This document shows, piece by piece, positions 43,059 through 52,348 of a DNA stretch of 64,000 nt; position 1 is the first letter of the stretch; each line of letters begins with the position of its first letter. The notes beneath the pieces were generated by a model that was not told the DNA's origin, did no database searches, and saw only the letters and a program-made list of their open reading frames with translations. Made by a program: the position numbers and the translations under genes. The DNA is from Bacteroidia bacterium (GTDB taxonomy: Bacteria; Bacteroidota; Bacteroidia; B-17B0; Aurantibacillaceae): assembly GCA_016787785.1 (NCBI GenBank), contig JAEUTO010000003.1:247013-311012 (forward strand). Reading direction: 5' to 3'.

Positions 43059-44897
43059 TTAATTATTCAGATTATCTCCTCTTAGCTCTCTAAAGCGTTT
43101 GCGGGCCTCTACGGTATAAATGCTGCCTGGGTATTTGGTCAATACATCCTGGTAAGATGCTTTTGCTTTTTCTTTATCGTTAAGATTTTTTTCGTACAGC
43201 TCTGCTAATTTAAATTGCGCATCGTCGCCATACAATTCGGTTCCGTAATATTCTAAAATGTTTTTATACATGGCTTCTGCCTCAGCATATTTTCCTAACG
43301 ACATATAAATTTGTGCTTTGCTGTAATTAATATCATCGCCCAATGTGTTTGTGCTAAATAATAAATTAATGCTATCCATGCGCGCAATAGCTTCGTTGTA
43401 TTTATGTTGTACCGACATTAACTCTGCACTGGCAAACAATCTTAAAGGCACGTCATTGGTATCAACGCCAATGGCATCTGTAATTATCAACGATAAATTC
43501 AACGCGTCGTTCGCAATTAATTTTGTAGTGGCACCTTTCAAAACATCGGCCTGTGTTTTTGCCCAGGCAAAATCGCCGGCATAAAAACTTAATTTGGCAT
43601 TTCGGAATTTTGCTTCCTGACCAATTGCTTCATATTTAAAATCTTTTTCTACCTGTGAGTATAACAAAGAAGCTTCCCAGATCTCGCCTGTAAGAATGTA
43701 CATATCGCCCAACAGAATTTTAAATTCGGCTTTTGCTGCATTATCCATACCGGGCTGCTCAATAAAATTTTGCAATAATAAAATAGCATCGCCACCTTTG
43801 TTTAAATAAAATGCTTTTAAAGACGAAAGATTTTTTACTATTTGTGCGTTAAGAAACGTGTTCTTATATTTTTCGTTTGCCGATGCCAATTTTTGTTCCA
43901 ACGCTAAAAGCTCTTCGCGGGTTGGTTGCTGTTTTAGCGTAATGGCTAAATATTCTACGTTCATGCCATCAATAATAGCTGCATCGTAATACAAATTGTT
44001 GGTTCCTTTTTCGATAATATAATCGTAACAACGTTTGGCAACGTCCCATTGTTGGTTGGAGGTACAAATTTTTGCCAATTCAAAAATACGATGACCATCT
44101 TCGTGCAGCCTTTTATCTAATGCTCGGGATTGTACAAAAGCACCGTCAAAATCTTTTTGTTGTTTTTGAATAAAAATTAAGAACTCTGATAAAATAATTT
44201 TATCCGGACTTTTTTGAATACGTTTTTGCAACTCCTGTTTTAATAGTGGATTATTGATACCGCCTTCTGAATCATCATAACCTAAAGAATTTTGCAAATT
44301 GCCCTGCACTGTTCCTATCTCTGTATCCCTAAACTCAAGCGCATCCAGGTATTCGTTTATCATTGCTTTAAGATCGTTCTTTTGTTTGTAAACATCGGCG
44401 CGCTCATAAAAGTAAGGGTAGTCGGGCGTAATTTTTTTTCCTTTGTTATAGGTTTCAATGGCATAATCGTATAATCCATCTTCTACAAAAGCATTTGCCA
44501 ATGTTTGAATAAAAGGTTGTACCGCCAGCAATTCTTTTAAGGCTTTTTCGTAAGCTTCCTTTTCCTTTTTTTCTTCGTTCTGTATTTTATAGATCCTACC
44601 TAAATAAACGTAGAGATAAACATTATTCTTATTTTGCTTTAATTGTTTTTTGGTGATCTTCTCGGCGCGTGAAAAATCTTTAGCGCCCATTAAACTTTTA
44701 TAATAATAAACATACCATCCCTCAGGATTTCTGTCATAGAGATCCTCAAAATACTCGTTTGCCTTTTCGTATTCTTTTTGTTCGAAATATTGTAGAGCTA
44801 ATTTATCGGCATTATTTGTTGGCTTTTGCGCATAGCTCTTTGACTGCAAAAAAATCACAGTCAAAAAAAACAAAATTATCCTTGGTAAAAAACGCAT
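43059..44897 (-). CDS. Exported TPR-repeat protein
   Basis: A 612-residue protein with a signal peptide (about 1-23, ending SYAQ) and TPR-like helical pairs over nearly its whole length. Examples are LALQYFEQKEYEKANEYFEDLYDRNPEGWYVYYYK, YLYVYLGRIYKIQNEEKKEKEAYEKAL, AQIYMSLGKYAEAEAMYKNIL and YEKNLNDKEKAKASYQDVLTKYPGS. TPR arrays mediate protein interactions, here in the periplasm. No catalytic domain is seen. Its stop is two bases from the convergent pabB stop. The last pair of repeats resembles YbgF-like tails. Confidence 0.8.
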   Translation of the reverse strand: MRFLPRIILFFLTVIFLQSKSYAQKPTNNADKLALQYFEQKEYEKANEYFEDLYDRNPEGWYVYYYKSLMGAKDFSRAEKITKKQLKQNKNNVYLYVYLGRIYKIQNEEKKEKEAYEKALKELLAVQPFIQTLANAFVEDGLYDYAIETYNKGKKITPDYPYFYERADVYKQKNDLKAMINEYLDALEFRDTEIGTVQGNLQNSLGYDDSEGGINNPLLKQELQKRIQKSPDKIILSEFLIFIQKQQKDFDGAFVQSRALDKRLHEDGHRIFELAKICTSNQQWDVAKRCYDYIIEKGTNNLYYDAAIIDGMNVEYLAITLKQQPTREELLALEQKLASANEKYKNTFLNAQIVKNLSSLKAFYLNKGGDAILLLQNFIEQPGMDNAAKAEFKILLGDMYILTGEIWEASLLYSQVEKDFKYEAIGQEAKFRNAKLSFYAGDFAWAKTQADVLKGATTKLIANDALNLSLIITDAIGVDTNDVPLRLFASAELMSVQHKYNEAIARMDSINLLFSTNTLGDDINYSKAQIYMSLGKYAEAEAMYKNILEYYGTELYGDDAQFKLAELYEKNLNDKEKAKASYQDVLTKYPGSIYTVEARKRFRELRGDNLNN

Positions 44898-44988
44898 GCT
44901 TTAGTCCTATAAATATACACTCAAAGTTCTGTTTTATAAAGGGAAAAAGGGGATTTTCTGTTTTTTTCACAATTAAAAGCCCAAATAA

Positions 44989-45018
44989 AAAACACGGAAC
45001 CAAAAGATCCCGTGTTTT
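44989..45018. terminator. Intrinsic terminator after the Ig-like lipoprotein gene
   Basis: AAAACACGG (44989-44997) pairs perfectly with CCGTGTTTT (45010-45018), flanked by A/T runs. It lies about 105 bases beyond the lipoprotein stop, in its reading direction. Confidence 0.7.
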
Positions 45019-45122
45019 AATAGAATAAAACTTTAAAAAATTATTCCTTTGAACTGGCACAGGAAGAAACGTTAGCGTCGTACAAAAAAACGCCAACGCT
45101 TTTTGCTTCCTGCTACCCATTT

Positions 45123-46430
45123 TTATGGCATTACAGTTATTGCCGAAATTCCAGGTTCTATACCTGTACCCGGAACATGAGCAACAACAAAAGTAGAGCC
45201 GGCACCGGTAACAGACGATTTTTTAGTTACAGTTGCGCCCGATGAAGTTTGGTTGCTAAGATCAACCAGATCATAAAAACTATCAATTGCCGGGATGCCC
45301 GTTAAAGGTAAGGCCCATGTTAAGTTAGACGGATTTGTGATCTGTGTTAAGAAATTTGTCTGACCCGTTTTGTAAGCGTTTCTGTCGATCTTGTAAGTTG
45401 TAGCAGTTAAGTTGGCGGTGGTTGGGTTAGGCTGAAAGGTAATAGGATCAAAGCCTCCTAATGATACATAAAATGGGTTTACCATAATTACGGTATCAGG
45501 GTTAACCGTTAGTTCTGCCTGACCATTGATACCGGCCGCAACAGCCGTAACATAAGCACCACCAAGGTTATTTGCACTTACCATTCCTGTAGAGTTGATC
45601 ATAACAGGCGTTGGAAAATCAGCATCTTTTGGACTTACCGACCAGTTAAAAGTATAATTAGCACTTACATCGTTTCCATTCGAATCATAGGCTTTTGCAA
45701 TATATTGTTGAGTTTCGCCTTTAAACATTTCTAAGTTTTTTGGTGTAACAACCACCTTTGCGATTGGTAATACTACTGCCGGAGCGCCAACCACTAATAC
45801 CGGAACTTTAACGTTACTTGTTTGTCCGTTAATAGTTGCTGCTACATTTATTACTGCATTACCTGCGGCATGAAAAGAAACAACACCGCTAGATGAAACA
45901 GATGCTACGCCTGTGTTATCAGATGAGAAAACATAACTTGCAGAACCACTGCCAATGTAAACAGTTTCCAGTTGAATGGTTTCTGTGCCTGCCTGGTAAA
46001 TAATTGCAGAAGGCAATACCGCAAAGATGCTAGTATTAGGTATTTCAATTGACAATGGTACTTCAGCTGTGTAAGTTACGCCGTCAAGTGTATAACTTGC
46101 TTTAATAATTGTTATTTCTCCTGCGCTTGCCGTAAATACGCCACCTGAGAAAGATCCTGCGTTGGCGTTTGAAGAGGTCCATGTAACACCACTTGAAAGT
46201 GTTAAAATTGTTCCATCCGTCTTGATCAATTTTGCCGAATAAGCAATGTTGTTGCCTACAGGCATTGAACGTGCTCCGTTGTCTATTACCAGGCGTGCAG
46301 TAGGCGCAGGTGTGCTGGGCGTTGTTGGTTCAGGCTCGTTCGTTTTGTTGTCTTTCTTCTTACAGCCCGAAAGCATGGTTACTAGTACGATCACTAAAAG
46401 TAGTAGCGTGTTTTTAATTGTTGTTTTCAT
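45123..46430 (-). CDS. Lipoprotein with bacterial Ig-like (Big_2-type) repeats
   Basis: A 435-residue lipoprotein. The signal peptide ends in the lipobox LSGC (C23), followed by a lysine-rich and proline/threonine-rich linker. Three or four Ig-like repeats of about 90 residues follow, with VTWTSSNANAGSFSGGVFTASAGEITIIKASY, VASVSSSGVVSFHAAGNAVINVAATI and FNWSVSPKDADFP...AYVTAVAAGINGQAELTV. These match the Big_2 fold of surface proteins. The C-terminal 90 residues are different and unassigned. It is monocistronic with its own terminator and probably surface-exposed. Confidence 0.85.
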   Translation of the reverse strand: MKTTIKNTLLLLVIVLVTMLSGCKKKDNKTNEPEPTTPSTPAPTARLVIDNGARSMPVGNNIAYSAKLIKTDGTILTLSSGVTWTSSNANAGSFSGGVFTASAGEITIIKASYTLDGVTYTAEVPLSIEIPNTSIFAVLPSAIIYQAGTETIQLETVYIGSGSASYVFSSDNTGVASVSSSGVVSFHAAGNAVINVAATINGQTSNVKVPVLVVGAPAVVLPIAKVVVTPKNLEMFKGETQQYIAKAYDSNGNDVSANYTFNWSVSPKDADFPTPVMINSTGMVSANNLGGAYVTAVAAGINGQAELTVNPDTVIMVNPFYVSLGGFDPITFQPNPTTANLTATTYKIDRNAYKTGQTNFLTQITNPSNLTWALPLTGIPAIDSFYDLVDLSNQTSSGATVTKKSSVTGAGSTFVVAHVPGTGIEPGISAITVMP

Positions 46431-46866
46431 TTTTATTTGTTTTTAATTGGTTTGGGTTTATGGGTACAAATGTCTGTCCAAAGCAAAAAAAACATGTTAA
46501 GGCAGGTTGCGAAAAGATGTAGCTACGTTGCGCAGGAGTAGAGCTTCTGAAAATCAAGCAATTAAAAATGAGATCTGAAAAAAAAGAAAATCAAGAAGTC
46601 ACTATTTTACATGAAACAAAATTATGTGCTATGGCCGGAAGCCCTATTTTCAAAGTACTTAACAAATATAGGGTTGTTCCAAAAAATAAATTTCAAGAAA
46701 AATTGTACTAATGAAAGGAAAATTTTAGCATGAGATATTTCGTCCCTATGGGACATTAAAAAATAGAGTTTTTGTAAAATAAAAAAGACTCCGTAGGAGT
46801 CAAATATTATAGAAAACAAAATGTGAGGATTATCAAGTCCGGTAGGGACTAAATATAAAAACGAAA
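46431..46866. other. 436-base intergenic region with palindromic repeats
   Basis: The gap between the Ig-like lipoprotein and anti-sigma genes has no convincing gene. It holds three short palindromes at 46742-46850 (listed separately). A 65-codon minus-strand frame at 46622-46819 runs through two of them and is not believable. Nothing else was recognised. Confidence 0.6.
46742..46850. repeat. Array of three short palindromic repeats (REP-like)
   Basis: GTCCCTATGGGAC (46742-46754), GACTCCGTAGGAGTC (46787-46801) and AGTCCGGTAGGGACT (46836-46850) are three related palindromes at 45-49 base intervals, each followed by an ATTAAA/AAATAT-type AT-rich stretch. They look like REP units moved by RAYT-type transposases. 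No transposase gene is in the window. Confidence 0.65.
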
Positions 46867-47274
46867 TTAATTGTTGAAGGCTAATTTTACAGTCTTGCCG
46901 TTTTGTTCAAATTGAATGGAGTCGGCCAAGTTTTTCATTAAAAAAACACCGCGGCCACTTGGTTTATCAATATTAGCAGGATCGGTTGGATCGGGCAGGC
47001 CTAAAAAATCAAAACCCTGACCTTCATCGGTAACAGAAAAAATTAATTGTTTATCAGAATTATGGAAGCCGATATTCACGAATTTATCGGGATTATTTTT
47101 ATTGCCGTGGTAAATAGCATTATTTACGGCTTCGGTAACGGCAATTAAGATATTGCCATAGGCATCTTCGTGCACATTAAATACCTGGCATACATCGTCT
47201 ATCAAACGCTCTACTAATCTTAAATGCTCCGGCCTCGAATTTATTTTCAAGGTCTCGTTCCTCGCTGGGATCAT
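46867..47274 (-). CDS. Anti-sigma-factor type serine kinase/ATP-binding protein (RsbW/HATPase_c_2)
   Basis: A 135-residue single-domain GHKL ATPase. It has AVTEAVNNAIYHGNKNNP (N box), VTDEGQGFDF (G1) and PSGRGVFLMKNLADS (G2). Stand-alone proteins of this type act as anti-sigma factors or partner-switching kinases like RsbW, and fit with PP2C/SpoIIE phosphatases such as that at 58182. The ATG at 47274 overlaps the TGA of the DUF4175 gene; a GTG one codon earlier is the alternative start. No STAS-domain anti-anti-sigma factor is in the window. Confidence 0.85.
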   Translation of the reverse strand: MIPARNETLKINSRPEHLRLVERLIDDVCQVFNVHEDAYGNILIAVTEAVNNAIYHGNKNNPDKFVNIGFHNSDKQLIFSVTDEGQGFDFLGLPDPTDPANIDKPSGRGVFLMKNLADSIQFEQNGKTVKLAFNN

Positions 47275-50200
47275 CACTTGTTTACGCTATTAAAATAGTT
47301 ATTTACTTTTTCCTTGTAATAGGGCGTTAAACTAGGTGGAACGGTATTTAACAACTCCATTTCTTTTTCTTTTAGTCTTTTATACTCTAAAAATTGATTA
47401 GGGTTGCCTAAAATTTGATTTTTTGCTTCATTACTTTTCCTCTGCTCATCTTGCTCTCTTTCCCGCTCAGCTTTCTCACTTTCAAGCAGTTTGCTCAAGA
47501 TATCCTGCTGGCGTTTCATGGTTTCGTTTGTAAGATGCTTATTTACAAGGTCTTTTTCGGTTTGCTCCATCATATCTGCTATCTCACCCCCCGGATTTTT
47601 GCCTTTATTCTTCAATTTATCCATCATTTGCTGCATTTGCCTCCTTAAAGCCTCTTGTTGTGCAGCCATTTTTGCCAATTGCTCACTATTCCCGGGCATC
47701 ATCATACCGCTATTGCCATTTTGGCCCATGCCCGGTTTTTGACCTTTTTTATCGCCCGGTTTTTCTCCCGGTTTCTGGCCTTTTTCCATCGCTTCTTTCA
47801 TTGCCTTCATTTGCTCGTTCAACTGCTCCTGCAATTTTTTCATGCTTTGCATACTTGGTTTATCAGAAGGTTTTGCGCCTTGTCCCGACCCTGGTTTTTT
47901 ACATTTACCGCTGCTGCCCTTTTGTTGTTGCTTGGCTTTCATTTGCTTTTGCATTTGCTCTAAAGACTCATTTAATAATAAAGCCAAATTATTTACAGAG
48001 GTCATGGTGGTTTGCATACGCATGGTTCCTTCTCCGGTATTTCTATCGGCAAGAGCTTGTACGGTTTTATTCATATTAAGATTAATGGCACTAATTTCGC
48101 GGTTAACAATAGCGCTTATTTGCGGCGCACGTTTACTTAACGCCAGTAAACTATCTTCAATGATCTTACTATCGTCTTTTAATTTATTTTGTTGTTTTGG
48201 AATAGCAACATATTGCGGATTATCAATACGCGTTTTTGGTAATTGTTTAATTAATTCCTCCTGTGCAAATGATAAGTTAACCAGGTTCTCTAAAATTTGA
48301 CGAAGTGCCTCAGCGTTTTCAGACTCCTGTTTTTCTTCGCTTTCCATCATCGCGCTTTCCATCTCTTCTTTCATCTCTTCCATTTTTTCGCTTGCCTTTT
48401 TCTGAGATTTGGCGGCATCTTTTTTACTGTTCTTGCTTAACTGCTCAGAACTGTTCTTCATTTCCTTACTTATTTCATTTTGCTTTTCTTCAGTTTTAGG
48501 CAAGGCATTTGGCTGCTCAAGTTCTTTATTTTTTTGCTCTAATTCTTTCAGGTCTTTTTTAAGTTCTTCAAATTGTTTCGCAATATCTTCCTGCTTTTTT
48601 TCTAGTTCTTTTGGATCCGTTTTTTTATCATCTTTATTTTTATCGTTGTTCTTATCCTGGTTCTTGTCGTCTTTTTTGTCCAGAGACTTGTCATCTTTTT
48701 TATTCTCCGTTTCTTTATTCAACTCATCTTCTTTCTTTTTAAGTTCATCAAGTTTGTCAATAACATCCTGCATTTTCTTCTCTACTTCCAGCTGCTTAAA
48801 GGCCTCAAGGTTACGGTCCAATTCTTTTTCAATGTCTTTATTAGAGAGCTTCATTTCCTCTAATTTTTGTTGTACTTCGTTTTTATCCAACTTCTCTAAC
48901 ATCTTATTTAGTTCGTCAAATAATTTTTTCATTTCCGGCGTCATCACATTTTCAAACAATTGTTCTAATTGTTTTTGTTTTTCCATAATGGATTCGTCGG
49001 TTTTTGAGAACTCATTTTGTTGTTGGTTGTTTTGTTGGTTCTCTTGTTTTAATTCTTCTATTTTATTTTGAAGTTCCTGTTGTTTTTTTAAAACATCTTC
49101 CAGTTTCTTTTTCTCTTCGTAGCCTAGTTGTTTTTTATCGTTTATTTTTTTTGAAAGCTCGTTCACTTCTTTTTGAAGCTGTTGTGCTTTTTTAATACTT
49201 TCTTCAAGGTCTTTTTTTATCTCGGTATTATTCTTTTCTGTATTCTCGTTTATCTCGTCTTTAGTTGGTGCTTTAAAAACCATTAGCTGAGTTTTGGCAG
49301 ATTTGGCGCCATTTACACCGTCATTATCAAACACCTCAAAAAAGTATTCAATTTTATCGCCCGGTTGTAAATTAAATTGCGCGGCATCTAAAAAATAAAA
49401 ATAGGGTTGGGCAACTTGTCCTTTAGTTAAGTTAATAGGATAACTTCCATTTGTTTCGGTTGCTTTTCCTGCAGAATCAGTGCCGGATTTTTTGTAATGA
49501 AAGGTTAAACGGTTAAAACCGTAATCGTCTTTTATTTGTCCGCTAAAATAAATATTCTTGGGATTTAACGAATCCAGTTTTTCGTTCACATCAATTGTGG
49601 GATATTGATCGGGAACAACGTTTACACTGTAGTTAACCGAATCGGAAGCATTTAAAACAAATTGATTAATTGCTTTAATGGTATAACTATTGCTTTGAAT
49701 AAATTTGCGCGAGAATTGAAATTGGTTTGCATTATTTTTTTGAGGCGAAGCTAAACTATCGCTAAACCTGATCTGAAGCTCATCAGTATTTTTTGTATTA
49801 AATACCCAGTTAACTTTTGTGCCTTGCGGAATTTGAAGATCTCCGGTATTCGCAATGTTCTCGTTTGGTTTATTTAAGTAAGCAGGGTAAATTAACTGCA
49901 GGTTAAACTGCATTAAGGTTGGTTTTGGTAATACCTTTAATTCATACTCTTTAGAAGTAAAACCGGCAGCATCTAACTGAAAAGTGGTGTTTGACTGAAG
50001 GTTTGAAAAAGTATATTTAAAAGACGTATTATTTTGCTTTTCGAGCTTGTACTCGATGCCATTGATATTTATAAAAACTTCATTGGGCAATTGCTCACCG
50101 GTAACTTTTACTTCAAGATCGTAATCCTGTGTTTGTAAAGCCTGAAGATTTTTATTTTGAATATTAAACTGAAAAGGCATTTCCTTTTCGTAATAGGTTT

Positions 50201-50765
50201 GATAGTGAACCAAACGCTGCGTGCTTTTTGTGATTATTTGCGGCCAAATGATACATACACCGGTAGTTAAAATTAAAAGTGGCAGAACGTATTTTAAATA
50301 CTTTTTGTTTTCGTTAATGTTAACCGCGGTAGTAAAGGGAACTGGCTTAAGCTCATTTATCTTTTGGTTGATGCTGGCCAAAAGCAATTCATCTGAGCCC
50401 GACAACAATTTATTGTTTTGCAATTGCAGAACGTTCAGTAATTTATCCTGTACGTTTGTAAAATGGTTGCCAATAATGCCTGCCGCCTGATCGTAAGAAA
50501 TAACGTTGCCAATTTTATTTAATTTAAGCAAAGGTGTAGCAATGTATTTTGCCAATACAAAAAGTGTGGACGATAAAAAGCTAAAAAATAAAACACCACG
50601 AACAAGGGTATTAAACTCACCAAAATATTCTAAAAAAATTACCGATAAAAATGCGGCCAATAAGATACCGCTTGAATATAAAGTGCCTTTAATTAATTGA
50701 TTTTTATAATAACGACGGATAAACTCGTCTAGTTTTTGAATAAGTATGTTCTCTGAGTTCTGCAT
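47274..50765 (-). CDS. DUF4175-family membrane protein with long coiled coil
   Basis: A 1163-residue protein. Two membrane helices near 30-75 (LYSSGILLAAFLSVIFL...LFFSFLSSTLFVLAKYI), one more near 160-175, and a beta-rich periplasmic region (about 180-505) with Ig-like strands. A very long glutamine/lysine/glutamate coiled coil follows (about 515-860), then a methionine/glycine/proline-rich segment (about 960-1060) and a C-terminal helix. This is the DUF4175 layout of Bacteroidota and Alphaproteobacteria; the function is unknown, but size and topology suggest an envelope-spanning scaffold. It is coupled to the anti-sigma gene by stop/start overlap. Confidence 0.85.
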   Translation of the reverse strand: MQNSENILIQKLDEFIRRYYKNQLIKGTLYSSGILLAAFLSVIFLEYFGEFNTLVRGVLFFSFLSSTLFVLAKYIATPLLKLNKIGNVISYDQAAGIIGNHFTNVQDKLLNVLQLQNNKLLSGSDELLLASINQKINELKPVPFTTAVNINENKKYLKYVLPLLILTTGVCIIWPQIITKSTQRLVHYQTYYEKEMPFQFNIQNKNLQALQTQDYDLEVKVTGEQLPNEVFININGIEYKLEKQNNTSFKYTFSNLQSNTTFQLDAAGFTSKEYELKVLPKPTLMQFNLQLIYPAYLNKPNENIANTGDLQIPQGTKVNWVFNTKNTDELQIRFSDSLASPQKNNANQFQFSRKFIQSNSYTIKAINQFVLNASDSVNYSVNVVPDQYPTIDVNEKLDSLNPKNIYFSGQIKDDYGFNRLTFHYKKSGTDSAGKATETNGSYPINLTKGQVAQPYFYFLDAAQFNLQPGDKIEYFFEVFDNDGVNGAKSAKTQLMVFKAPTKDEINENTEKNNTEIKKDLEESIKKAQQLQKEVNELSKKINDKKQLGYEEKKKLEDVLKKQQELQNKIEELKQENQQNNQQQNEFSKTDESIMEKQKQLEQLFENVMTPEMKKLFDELNKMLEKLDKNEVQQKLEEMKLSNKDIEKELDRNLEAFKQLEVEKKMQDVIDKLDELKKKEDELNKETENKKDDKSLDKKDDKNQDKNNDKNKDDKKTDPKELEKKQEDIAKQFEELKKDLKELEQKNKELEQPNALPKTEEKQNEISKEMKNSSEQLSKNSKKDAAKSQKKASEKMEEMKEEMESAMMESEEKQESENAEALRQILENLVNLSFAQEELIKQLPKTRIDNPQYVAIPKQQNKLKDDSKIIEDSLLALSKRAPQISAIVNREISAINLNMNKTVQALADRNTGEGTMRMQTTMTSVNNLALLLNESLEQMQKQMKAKQQQKGSSGKCKKPGSGQGAKPSDKPSMQSMKKLQEQLNEQMKAMKEAMEKGQKPGEKPGDKKGQKPGMGQNGNSGMMMPGNSEQLAKMAAQQEALRRQMQQMMDKLKNKGKNPGGEIADMMEQTEKDLVNKHLTNETMKRQQDILSKLLESEKAEREREQDEQRKSNEAKNQILGNPNQFLEYKRLKEKEMELLNTVPPSLTPYYKEKVNNYFNSVNK

Positions 50766-50855
50766 TTATATTGAGATGCTTTTTTTGGCTATTTCCATAA
50801 AACCTATGTAATAACCAAAAACCACGTAATGTGTTACACAAATATAGCAAAGCAG

Positions 50856-50921
50856 GGCTTTTTTAGGAAGGTATAAATGTTAAATAGTGTTGGTGGGGAG
50901 CGGGTTCCTAACTTTAAAGCC
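50856..50921 (-). terminator. Terminator-like hairpin after the AlgJ-like gene
   Basis: GGCTTTTTTAGGAA (50856-50869) pairs with TTCCTAACTTTAAAGCC (50905-50921) through GGCTTT/AAAGCC and TTAGGAA/TTCCTAA, with a small bulge. It begins at the stop codon of the AlgJ-like gene and would close the GH16-MBOAT-AlgJ transcript. Confidence 0.4.
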
Positions 50922-52348
50922 TATTTACTGTTATCAAAGGTCCATTGGGCATCTTCTCTGATCTGTTGCTCGATGGTAATATTCTTATCTTCTGACTTTT
51001 TCTTGATGGTTTTCATCCAACCGGCGTCGGCTTTTATCCGCTCAATAATTTGCTCAACGGTTTCTTTTGGATTGATTATTTCGGAAGCTAAAATAAATTC
51101 AGCATCTAATTTAAGTTGTGCGTCGAGGGTTAGATTATTTTCTTTTGCTTTTACGACGATACTTTCATACCAACTGCTATTCTTCTTCATGTCGGCAATG
51201 ATCTCGTTCATGCGCTTGCTATTGTCTTTGCAATACAATTTAAAGGCATCGTCAGCAAAGCCATAAGGGAACATATAAAACGTAGCTTCTGTTGCAATTA
51301 ATAATACCACATCTCTTTGAGCTAAAGCCGCACTTAAATTTAGGGCCTTTATTTCCTTTTGTTTTCCATTGCGGATCAATTGTGTTTTATTATAGAACCA
51401 ATATTCATCTTCCCTGAAAAAATGGATGGGCAGATCATCACCCACCTGGCACCACCAATAACTATCGCCAATAACCAAAACATCAGGCTTTACTTTCTTA
51501 TCATTTGTTTTGTATTTATAGATCGGATAAGGATTAGGATCTGTTTCTAAAGGGATCATTAAATTCATCAGAACACCAATATCAAAATCGTTTCCTTTTA
51601 ATTTGGTGTCATAATTCACAATAGAATAATCAAAATCAGGCATATCGATATTCCGTTTCTTTTCAATGTATCTTAAAATAGTATCAAGACCTAAACACAT
51701 ACCATAATGATTCCAATGAGTTCCATATTTTGGATACACTTTATGTGTTAATTTATTTTTACTCTCAAAGAACCATTTATTCAGATCAATAAAATTTACA
51801 CCATTCTGCGCGAAGGCATTTGCATAGCTCTTATAATTTGTGCTATCTTTTTTCTTGTCTAAATATCTGTCTGGTATTAGCTCAGGATAATAAGATGCTT
51901 TGCCGGGAGCAAACACAACTATAAGATCCTTACCTCTTGCTTTTAATGAATCCTGAACCGCTTTTATTTTTATGGCCTGCTCATTAATTTTTGATAAGCC
52001 CAGGAAATTTTTTCCAATGTGATCATCGATATAGGATTCAATAAATAATTCGCCGTTCTTACCGATAACAACTCCGGGCGCTTTTGTAGTTTTAAATACA
52101 TCAAACTGAACCTGGTTGTAAAAACGAATTAACCATGGCCTGAAACCAAAATTATCATTTAAATAAGCTGTATAATTTTCCTGCCAGTTACTGCTCCAAT
52201 AGTTCGCCTTTTTAAATTCAGGTTTTTGTGCAATTGTAATTCCTTCCAACGGCACTTCTTCAAAAAAACCAAAGTTAGATTGCAGCAGGGGTAGTAATAA
52301 TGCTATAGCAATTATAAAACCTAATATATATTTGAATACTACCTGCAT
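50921..52348 (-). CDS. AlgJ/AlgX-like polysaccharide O-acetyltransferase with two C-terminal helical modules
   Basis: A 475-residue exported protein with an N-terminal signal anchor (about 4-22). The SGNH-like domain (about 110-350) has IVVFAPGKASYYPE, GTHWNHYG and VIGDSYWW. S296 is the likely nucleophile and H211 the base, but the aspartate expected two residues before the histidine (DTHW in AlgJ/AlgX) is G209. Such proteins transfer acetyl groups from an MBOAT partner to polysaccharides in the periplasm, and the MBOAT gene overlaps it by one base. The C-terminus has two copies of a 45-residue module (380-424, 431-475) that also occurs in the GH16 protein of this operon. Confidence 0.85.
   Translation of the reverse strand: MQVVFKYILGFIIAIALLLPLLQSNFGFFEEVPLEGITIAQKPEFKKANYWSSNWQENYTAYLNDNFGFRPWLIRFYNQVQFDVFKTTKAPGVVIGKNGELFIESYIDDHIGKNFLGLSKINEQAIKIKAVQDSLKARGKDLIVVFAPGKASYYPELIPDRYLDKKKDSTNYKSYANAFAQNGVNFIDLNKWFFESKNKLTHKVYPKYGTHWNHYGMCLGLDTILRYIEKKRNIDMPDFDYSIVNYDTKLKGNDFDIGVLMNLMIPLETDPNPYPIYKYKTNDKKVKPDVLVIGDSYWWCQVGDDLPIHFFREDEYWFYNKTQLIRNGKQKEIKALNLSAALAQRDVVLLIATEATFYMFPYGFADDAFKLYCKDNSKRMNEIIADMKKNSSWYESIVVKAKENNLTLDAQLKLDAEFILASEIINPKETVEQIIERIKADAGWMKTIKKKSEDKNITIEQQIREDAQWTFDNSK

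Noticed and set aside
44812..45120. 102-codon minus-strand frame between the TPR and Ig-like genes
   Set aside because: It overlaps the TPR gene start and contains the terminator hairpin; composition is not protein-like.
46622..46819. 65-codon minus-strand reading frame in the gap before the anti-sigma gene
   Set aside because: It runs through two of the REP-like palindromes, has no recognisable protein features, and its sequence is explained by the repeat.
47415..49195. Several plus-strand frames rich in phenylalanine, leucine and serine opposite the DUF4175 gene
   Set aside because: They mirror the glutamate/lysine/glutamine coiled coil on the opposite strand; no independent evidence.
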